From Pagrus major (Eukaryota; Chordata; Actinopteri; Spariformes; Sparidae): DNA of 64,000 nucleotides. The notes beneath the pieces were generated by a model. It searched no databases. It worked only from the letters and a program-made list of their open reading frames with translations, and had not been told where the DNA came from. The first letter of the stretch is position 1. Each line of letters opens with the position of its first letter. A program made the translations under genes and the position numbers. The stretch lies in the NCBI RefSeq assembly GCF_040436345.1, contig NC_133238.1:7442150-7506149 (forward strand), in the 5' to 3' direction. Shown one piece after another: positions 22,902 to 32,900 of this stretch.

Positions 22902-25900
22902 GCTTGTCTGTGTTGACGCCTTTGTCTAGATGTTTCTGTGCTTCAGAGCCACAACAAGCCCATAGCAGGAGCATTTTAATTAGTTCACTAGCCATATCTG
23001 ATGCCACGTTGGAGGACCATTAGAGACCCTCTGCTGTGAAACACATGAAAAAGTTCTTTTTTTTTTTAAAGTCTATAGAAGCCATTTTTGATCTTTTTGG
23101 CAAGTGTAGTGAAATAAACACTACATGGCTGGATTAGGCCACCAGATCCGCCAGCTACTCAGGTAGCCAAAGATGCTGGGTTCAACAGTGACCCAAGTCT
23201 GGCATGCCCGTTGTTGTTGTTGGACTCACTCCTAAAGAGTGATGTGATGGAATCTAAGGCTAATTCCAGGTGACAACACTGGCCCGACTCTGGTCCAGGT
23301 ACTGCTACTAACTGGAGCTGATTATGGTTCCAAATCAATCCAGACTGCCAATGCCTGACCAATTCTGGCTGCCGTTTAAGAACCAGATTCACCCCATGAT
23401 AGGTCTTCAAAGTCAAGTGTGCTGATGTTCAGCCAGAGGGTAACACTACCTTTAATAGCTCTATGTTAGTAAATCTGTAATAGTACTTCTTTGTTAGGAA
23501 GTACTGAGCCATTTTAAGTTGATATAAGTTTACATTTAGCTGCTCAGGTGGAAGAAAATCCTCGGCCCAACATCGATATATATCCGGCAGGCCTGTTTCT
23601 GGACTCACCCCCTGATGGGTTGATGACGAAATCTTGGTTTAATTTTGGCTTCCACTGATGGTCCAAATCGGGCTCAAGTGTTGTTAACTGGAGCTGATTG
23701 TTACCCCAAATGAGTCTGCACTGCTGTCACCTTACCAAATTTGGCAGCCATATATGGGACAGTTCCAGCTCAGAGTTGGTCCTCACAGCCAACTGTGCCG
23801 ACACTCAGCTGCAATCAGCCTGAGTCAGCTGGCTATTCACTCACTACTGAGCTAGTTTATGTTGATTTACTTTGGGAAAAAACAACCTCTTCAACTTTTA
23901 CAAGGTTAAAATGAGACTACCAATGAGTTGACACGCACCACCCACCCCAACATGGTTGCAGACTAATTACACCCCCTCATAGCAAATGCACTCCATAATG
24001 GCAATGTCCACAAAATGCTCAAGGCGTCCTCCTGGCCGCCAAGTTCCCCAGATCCGCATCGGATCAAGCATCTGTGGGACATGTCGGGGCCAGTCCTATC
24101 CTTGGAAGCCTCACCATGTATCGGACTTGGCTCTGACCCATCGAGGCATGGACACAGGACCTCTAGGGGTGTCCTGTGGTGTCTGGCATCAGGGCGTTGA
24201 TGGTGAATCCTTAGAGTCCCGTGGGTTGTGAGGTGGGGCCTCCATTGATTGGACTTCTGGCTTGTCTCATGCGTGCTTGATCAGATCGGGATCTAGGGAA
24301 TTTGTAGGCTAGGTCAACGCTTGAGGTTAATGTTTCATTTCTTGGACCGTTCCTTGATGGGTTGTACTTGATCTGCAGCGGTGTTTGGGTGGGTGGTGCG
24401 TGTCAATTCCAGGACCCGAGGTGTCCCAGAAGCACATTGCAACGGCACGGTCAGTGTAATTCACTTCAGCTGTCAGTGGTTGTATCGTGGGTTTATATTT
24501 TACATTCGGATGTCTCATGCATGTTTAATCTGCTAAAAGCTGTTTGCATGTTTTAAACTCGTGCTACTGCGAGGAAATACATCCAAAAAACTGAGCTACA
24601 TCGGAGCGTCACCGGACGAACAAAACCGAAGTGACATCCAGCACTCCACGGGTCAACGTGTGCATGCTACCAGGCACTTTGTCTCCAAACATGTCTTGTT
24701 GACTTCTTGGACAACAGGCCTTTTATTTAGGCAGCTACACCATGTTAACATTACCCACCATGCAGTTGTGAAATGATCTGAACAGGCCATGTGTTCATTG
24801 TCTGCCTCGACGCCTTTGTAGTTAATTGAGGCCATTGGAGCTGACAGTGTTCATAGCAGTAGAGCACACAGTGGAGCACGACACGGGGGCAGCGGGACCT
24901 CACATGCAGAGCCTTTTTTTTGCTCATTTTTTGATGTGTGCGCTTTTATGTGTGTGTGTCGAGCAGTGGCGAAGTGCGGGCATGTTGTCAGCCCTGCTAC
25001 ATTTCTGTTCTCTAAAAGAGACACCCTTCAAGGTGGCGGCAGGCCTGGTCTCACACTATGTGACAAGAGCTTCTCCCATTCACAGTCCTACTGTCTAAGA
25101 GGATCTCACTCTCCTTCAATCCCACTCTCTCTTTTATTCATGCTTCTGCGGGTCTCTGGTTCCCCCCCTCCACCAACCTCCACCCGGTCCCCCCTCCGCC
25201 TCGCTCTCCTCCACTCCACTTCATTTGTATTCTATTCTTAGGGCCGCTCATCTCTCCTTTGTCGCTCCCTCTCGTCCCTTTTTAATCTCATTGTATCTCC
25301 CTCCCTCGTCTTGTTCATCCTTTAGTGAGACAATGCTCCTCAGAGGGTGTCGAGGAGTCAACACATGGCAAAGCGAAGGGGAAGACGGGAGCGTCTGGAG
25401 GGAGGGCGTGCAGTTTTAATTCGCTTAGCTCAAAGTTTGACCGAGTGAAGCCGCTGTAAATTGAGCCAGCTTCAGGAAAAGCTTTTTAAAAAACTTGAGC
25501 GTGCGTCACGCTGCATTTGACAGATGGCATTATTATTGTATAGGCTGTTGTTTATTTAAAAGGTAATTTTAAAATAGCAGTTGTCGTGGAAATTAGAGCG
25601 AGTGCCTTTGGGTATGCATAGAAGCGGCATGCTTTTTGCGTATGGCCCAACATGGCCACCTTCCTGTTCTTTTCAACACTTCCTGCCCTTTGTTACACAG
25701 TTTGCCTTCCATTCTTCTACGTCGCCCCTCCCTTCATGAGAGAAAACATCTGTAAGTCATAGTAATCCAGTAACAATGGGCCTTCACAGGAATTTAATAA
25801 CAAACAGGAAACCGGACAACTAACAGTTATATCAGTGGAGGAGTTGAATCTGCATGTGTCATGCCATTTGCCGAAACAATGGCAGGAAACGTTAAAGATG

Positions 25901-28900
25901 TTGTGTGTAAGAGAGTGTGTTCCGTGGGCTGGGAAAGGACAAGTTTGCCCAAGAATGAAAATTCAGCTATGATGAAAGTCAGGGGAAGTTTTGTAGGTCA
26001 CAAAACATTTCTGGAGCTTCATTGTTAAAGAGCGTAGCTGCATTCTCCTTAACAACTGAAGCAGGTGGGGATTTGTTTTTTAAAAAACAACAGAAAAAAC
26101 TTAACATGGCTCCATCCAAGTCTGAAACCCCAAAATCCCTGATTGATTTGGAAAATGAATTATTTATACACCTGAGGAGCTTGTGCACACACTTCTGACA
26201 GGGTGCATGCTAATGATTTTAGCTTAAATGCTAAAGTGAAGATTTCGGCCTCAAGAAGCGTGTAAATGACATCTCTTGGATCTCACAGGAGAATGTATGG
26301 AGCCATTATTTTTGTTTGTTTACCTTTGAAAACAAGTCCCCATCTACTTCAGTCTTTAGGAGAACGCTGTGACACTTTTTTTGCTGTAAAGCTCCAGAAA
26401 TGTTTTACTGGACTACGAAACATCACCGGACTTTCCATCTGCTTGGGTGCGTGTAGATAATGACTACATTTTCATCTTTGGGTGAACTGTTCCTTTAAGT
26501 TTAGAAGGGCGAGATTTGAATCTGTGTGTTTCCATACCGTCTGCAGGGACAATGGCAGGAAGAGATTGACTTTCGTGGGGAGGGTTAAGCTTTTTGCTAT
26601 CAAGAATATATGAAGGCGACGTCTTTATTACGCCAAATTAGAAGTTTCTTAGATTTTTTTTTCCGTAGCTCGTAATGTTCTGAGCAAGTACCCCTGAGCC
26701 CATTCAACATTTATAATTGAATTTCAAAAATGCATGGCCTTCCATCTAAAAATCTTCCCTCCTTTTCTTAATTTGCTTTTGGGAGATGTTCTTGGCTTTG
26801 GAGCAGAGAGTGTTTACAGTGCACATGTTTTCTAACCTGTTTCTCCCTCAGGTATCCTTCACCCCCATTTAACCTGTATTTAACAACAGGACGACCAGAC
26901 AATAATCCACCCCGTAAACCAATCAACTCACAGGAAAGGCAGCTCCTGCTTCCTCTTCCTGTTTGGGTGTGGGGTATCAGTGACACACAGATGGCAGGGC
27001 AAACAAACATGGGCAGCGCGCCGTGCGCCACATACATCAGGTTAATCTGGACAAGCCACTGGTGAGAGTCCTGGTGACCTTGTCCTAACCTGAGCTCAAA
27101 CTGACATACGGCGGGCTGCTCCTTAACCGTGCCGGATTATAGTGGAGGAGGGAGTAATCCTGCCATCACCTCAAATCTCCTGGAGAAAGACTCGGACTGC
27201 CTCAGACAGTAGTGCAAGAGAGACCAAAGACGGCCATTAAGCATTCTCCTCTTGCAGTTGGCGGGCAACGTGGAGCACTTTACCTAATTCACCTTGCCCC
27301 CTAATGGATGACAAGCAATATTGCGTTCTGAACTGCTCTCACCCCTCTTCTTTTTTATCACCCACTCTCCCTCCCCTTCTCTTTCTCCACCAACACCAGG
27401 TTCCCCCTCCGTTCCTGTCACCGTGTCGACCAACAGACACAAGGTGGAGGTGCGCGAGTTCACAGGTGAGGCAGCAGAAGCAGCTCGTCTCCGAGCCGCC
27501 TCGTCTCACTCTCAAGGCATTTTTACCCTCAAGAGTTGCAGCTTCTGTCAGAATCTCTCCGACAGAGGCTATAAATAGACCAAGCAGTTAAAAATGCCAC
27601 TGATTGAAGGTTTTGCTGTTCTGCCATAAATATCTCATTACTCGCTTTGCTGTTTTTCAGATGCGGTGCTGTCCTGCATGTTCCACACCGAGAAAGATAC
27701 GAACCCACGCATCGAGTGGAAGAAGAAGGGGAAGGATGTTTCCTTCGTGTACTTTGATGGACAGTTCAAAGGTGTGAAAGCGGCCTGTTGTTCTTTATCC
27801 CCTGGGGTGGCCAACAGGGCATTTGTTTTAATCAGCTTGCAGTACCAGCTGGAAGTTGTTGCCACACAGGATGAGCGAAAAACTCCACCCAGGGCGAGCG
27901 AGAGAGGAATGATGAGTTAAGGGAGATTGCAGCACTGTCAATGGTGTCAAGGCATAAAATCTTAACCCGTCCCTTCTCCTTGATCTCCTCTCCTTTGTGG
28001 TTTAGGATGTGGATTTAATGGGAGAAATAAATAATGAATCATACAGTAGCTGTCGCCCAGTCAGTCGTTTTTATAGACAGCGCAGTTAGCCTGACAATTC
28101 TCTCAAATATGTCAAGGCTGGAAAGAGCAACTGGCAACCAAGTATCTTGTAAGTGTATGAAAAGTCATCCCACTTGCTGGATTATCATCTTTAAACTGAT
28201 AATCTTAATATTGTGGGAACTCTTAATTCTAACCGAAACAAAGAAACAATAAATAAATGAATAAATGACGGATCCATCCGCAATGTAAAAAGAAACAGAG
28301 AAAAACAAGGACAAACAAGAAATAGGTTAAAGAGATGCAGACTAACTAAGAGTTATAAATATATAAGTTTATAAATAAAAATGAAAGTAATACATTATTT
28401 ATACACTGGATTATCATGTTATGGGGCCTCCAGGGCCTCAGGGTTCCTGGAGGTCTGGGGGTTTGGGGGCCGTTGCCCACTGTGCCCAGTTGGTTCAGTT
28501 GAGCTAAAATAATCTTTAACAATGAGGATTTTTAAATGACAACAACATGGACATATCATCGTATTATGAAATGTTGAGGCCAACTTGTTTGCAAACAGTT
28601 CTTCACACATCCAGCTGGTATGGAGCAGTGGAATATTAATATAAAATTCACTCTCTTTTCAAATGTGTTTTTGGTCTCCACCAGCTCCTGAGGGAAATAT
28701 TCGGCTCTTTAGCTGCCAAATGCTCCACTATGCTCACCAGCTAGCCTCGAGCTGCGTCTGTCTGCCGTTTGATGCTGAGCAGGTAGTGTGCGGTGGGTTT
28801 TCAGAGCTTTTACTCTGAAAACAGCTGCGCACTGCGGCCAAAAATCTGCTATGAGAGCAGTGAGAGTGAGACAAAACTGTTACGTTAAACCAACTTCCTG

Positions 28901-29906
28901 TAGTGCTGATTTTCTGTTGCTGCATCACTATGATTGACTCCTTTCATATTGTCATTCAGTATTGCTGTAAAAATCCCTCTTATCGCTGCTTTAATAATAT
29001 CATGAGGTCTGAACCTTGTTAAATTGTGATGTTTCATATTAAGGCTGCATTAATATAGATTGTGGATTACAGCGGATTTAGCCCGCAGCCAGTGAAGACA
29101 TTTCTTCCTCCTGATCTTCTTGATCTTCTGTCCTTTCTCTCAGGACCCTTCGAGGGCCGGGCCAGCATCGACGGGGCCACGGTGACACTGCACAGGGTGA
29201 CCCAGGAGGACGCTGGGGAGTACCGCTGTGAGATCAGTGCTCCTTATGACTCCGTCAGCCTGGGCGAGACCAACGTCACGCTCAAAGTCCTGGGTACTAC
29301 TGCGAGATGATAATAAAAATGAAAGGTTGATAAAATGTTTTGCTTATGTTTCTGTAATTACTACCTTATCCTGTTCTCCAGTGCCCCCACACACCCCGTC
29401 CTGCGAAATCCCCAGCGGGGCAGTGACAGGCTCAGTGGTGCAGCTGCGCTGTAGGGACCAGCAGAGCATCCCGCCTGCTACATACTCCTGGTTCAAGGAC
29501 AGCCAGCCAATCAGCGCGCCCCGCCACGCCAACGCCACCTATGTAATCAACTCACACACAGGGATACTGGTGAGTGTGTGTCCGCAGATAAGGAAAATGT
29601 GTATACTCTGTCTCCATGTCGAGGAAATGAGCCTGTCGAGCTTTATCCAAGGTGGTTTGATAGCAAGTATCGTTTCTGAGTCTTGCTCTTGAAACTTCAG
29701 CCGAGCAGATGCTTCAGATTTTAAGCACCGTCTTTTTCTGACCACATCAGCATAAAAGTTTTCTTCCTCCTCCCTCTCCGTCTCCACCTCAGGAGTTTAA
29801 GGCCGTAGCCAAAGAGGACACCGGCCGATACAGCTGCCTGGCTTCCAACGGAGTGGGGCAGCCCAAGATGTGCGAGGGCAAGCACATGACGATAGGTGTG
29901 TATGTG

Positions 29907-29951
<45 letters not shown>

Positions 29952-32900
29952 ACACTTCATCCTGCCTCTTCCCCCACACCTTTCAGCACTGGAGAAAATC
30001 AGGGATGCAGTGGAGAGGAAACACCACTTATTTCACCCTGCTCCTCAAATCTGAAGCACCTTTACAAACTCACTTAAAATTTAAAGGGCAACTGCATCTA
30101 TTTTGGGAGAAATTACCGAAATGACGCTGCTTTGTTTAAAAAAAGCTTTCTAATAAATTATATAATGTACTCTAGGTTAATGCAAGCAAGCATTTTATGC
30201 ACTTAATAAATTATTGGAGTACAGGAGCAGCATCAGACAGGGCTGCATTTAAATGTGCCCTTCCTGTTTGGAGAGTTTATAGGTACAGTTGTTGGAAATG
30301 TAGAGCTTTTATCCATCCGTTCACTGCTGCATGTGCTAAACTGACTATAACTCAGTCGCCGTCCCCGTCTCCCTGTCACTTCCAGAGGACGTCAACGTCT
30401 CGGCCGTGGTGGCAGCAGTGGTCGTGGTCTGCCTGGTCATCGTGATCTGCAGCTGCGGGGGATTCCTCTTACACCGCAACGGCTTCTTCAGCCGTGAGTC
30501 TGCCTCTGTAGTTCAGACTAGTCCAATCCAATAAGTCTGCTTGCATGAACAGAATCAATTAATAGAGATATTGTCTTTTATTCTCTCTCTCCAAAAAACA
30601 AAATTGACATTCACTCTGTTTTCTCTTCCACGCTGCTCTTGACTCATCCATCAGCAGGACACAGAGGAAGGTAAGAGCTCTGTGATTGCATTAACATTGA
30701 TGTGAACAAACACAGGCTAATACCCCTACACACTGAGATCGAGACAGGAGGCGGTCGGGTGGGGGAGGATGGGTGTGTTGTTGCACTTAGACTGCGTGTC
30801 TGCGTGCTGAGTCAGGACTGTACAGAGTGACAGCTGTGGCCGTGTGTGTGCCCTATATGTGTGTGTTTTCCGAGCCCACAGCAGCGCCTGTGTTTCTACT
30901 CATCCTGTGATTGGCGCCGACAGATGTAAAAAAAAAAAACCTGGGAAAAGGTTTTTTTTTCTTTTCAAATCGATCGCCACTTCTCGGCAGAGGTGCATCT
31001 GTTGAAATCGTGTCAAAAAAAACGTAGTGGGACAGACGATCTAAAAGAAAAAATGCAGACAATTACAGGAGGAGAAATAATCAGCGCAACCTAATTATGG
31101 AATAATTACCGGCTGTTAATCAGAAGGAGGAAAATATTGGCATTAGACAGAATTGCAAGCAATTAAACTGATTGGATGGGTAATTTGAAATGGATGATTT
31201 AGATATTGAAGAGATTGAAGAACGAGACTGTGGTGTAAAAGAGGAGCTGTTAGTGCTGTGTGCCTTTACACACAATAAAAGGCCCTGTCCTGTAAACACA
31301 CCACAGTGGGTGGGCGTAAGGGCGTTTTTCTGATGCTTGACTGGCCGTTGAGCCAGAAAACCACAGAGATATAAATGCCTGTCCTCATGTGACTGGCCCT
31401 CACTGGCTTGATTCCATGTTATTTGATTACTGGCTTGTTACCGTGCGAGCGTTTGATGGAGAGTCATCGCGGAGCTCCCCTTGAAGCCGATGCGAAAGCT
31501 CTTTGTCTAGGTTAAAGTCTGATGCTTATCCCACTGAGCTAACTGGAGCTGTCAGTGTCAACTTCCTATTTATAGAACAGGCTTCTTCACAAAGACTCAA
31601 AGACAATGTGACATGATATCTGATGCACCAATAGTAGGCACAAGTTAATGGAGTAGAAGTGCAGATCTAGGATTTTAGAGGAAAAACTGGTTAGATGGAT
31701 GAATGTTTGTCAGATTGTGTCATACTGACCACATACCAGTTTTAAATTGTTGATGATTGCTGTGAGAAAGGAGAATTTGTGCATTTTTTTTCCTGAAATT
31801 TAAGATCCTAAAATTAGAGCTAGGCGGATGATACCAAAGCTCTGAAGCTTGTTTCCCTCCACTGACATGCAGTGTTTCAAATGAGGAGTATGACGTGGCT
31901 GATGACGCCCAAAGCCTCGGACGTCACCGCTGCTTTCGGAAAAGCGCTTCATTCAGTTTGACAGTTTTGAAAGTTGTACAGCCTAACTATGTGGTTGGCA
32001 CATTAGTAGGACCAGAGGGGAGAATAATTGAGGAATGTGGCGACGCAAATATAAACATGACAACATTTCCTTGTGGTGCCAAATAATTATGTTATAAAAG
32101 TAACAGATCACTTTGCGACTCAAATGAAATGTCACATAAATATCGACCATGAAGTTTAACAACATGAGCCCACAGTGGTTATACCAAAAAGGTACACTAC
32201 AGGGACAGTTCACCCACAATGCAGTGTGATGTATATCCACTTTACAACTCTACACTATACGTCTGGAGTTATCTCAGTGCTTTTTCATTCCTAACTGAGT
32301 TAAAATACTCCACCTTTCGCAGTTCGCTTTGTATACGCTGCTCAAAATTAGGTAGGGGTGTTATGCATATGCATGTGCATGGACTGCTATAAAATTCAGA
32401 TGTGTCACATTATTTATGGGGACCAAAAATATTCACAAAACACAAAATAAAATGTCACAGAAAACACAATCATGTGACACACTAAAATATCCAAACATCC
32501 CTAATTCATTATGAGTAGTGTATATTGTTAACAGTTTACCGTTCATCTTTGTATATAATGTTTTTAACATTTTTGATCATTTAGATAATCTTGTAGGCCT
32601 AGGTGTTTTCAACTAGCAAGGTTACACAACTAGCTGCATATACACAATAGAAGAACCATTCACCATATTGTCTGATTTGTGATTTAAACCCCATATCCAG
32701 CATTGAAGTCAGAGTTTTACTGCTTTTTTAACAAGATGGCACACATCAGTCACTTTCATTCTTAGCACCTAGTGTAAAAACGAGCCATATCGACCCTAAT
32801 GTGAGCGTGATATAACATCGCTAATGGCTATCTATCTAAAAGATCTAAAATGTTAAAAACACTATGTACAAAAACAAATGGTAACCATTCATATATACAA

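Larger units (their letters stand above)
21108..27399. other. jam2 intron 1, 6.3 kb, with repeats
   Basis: No exon is seen between the signal-peptide exon and exon 2. The intron carries CA and GT microsatellites (22375-22411, 22865-22899), a diverged direct duplication (about 23160-23800), a decayed Tc1-like fragment (about 24020-24310) and a palindromic element (25935-26498). Confidence 0.75.

Noticed and set aside
24986-25420. Open frames near a C/T-rich stretch in jam2 intron 1
   Set aside because: Low-complexity pyrimidine-rich sequence. No domain, no conserved splice arrangement.
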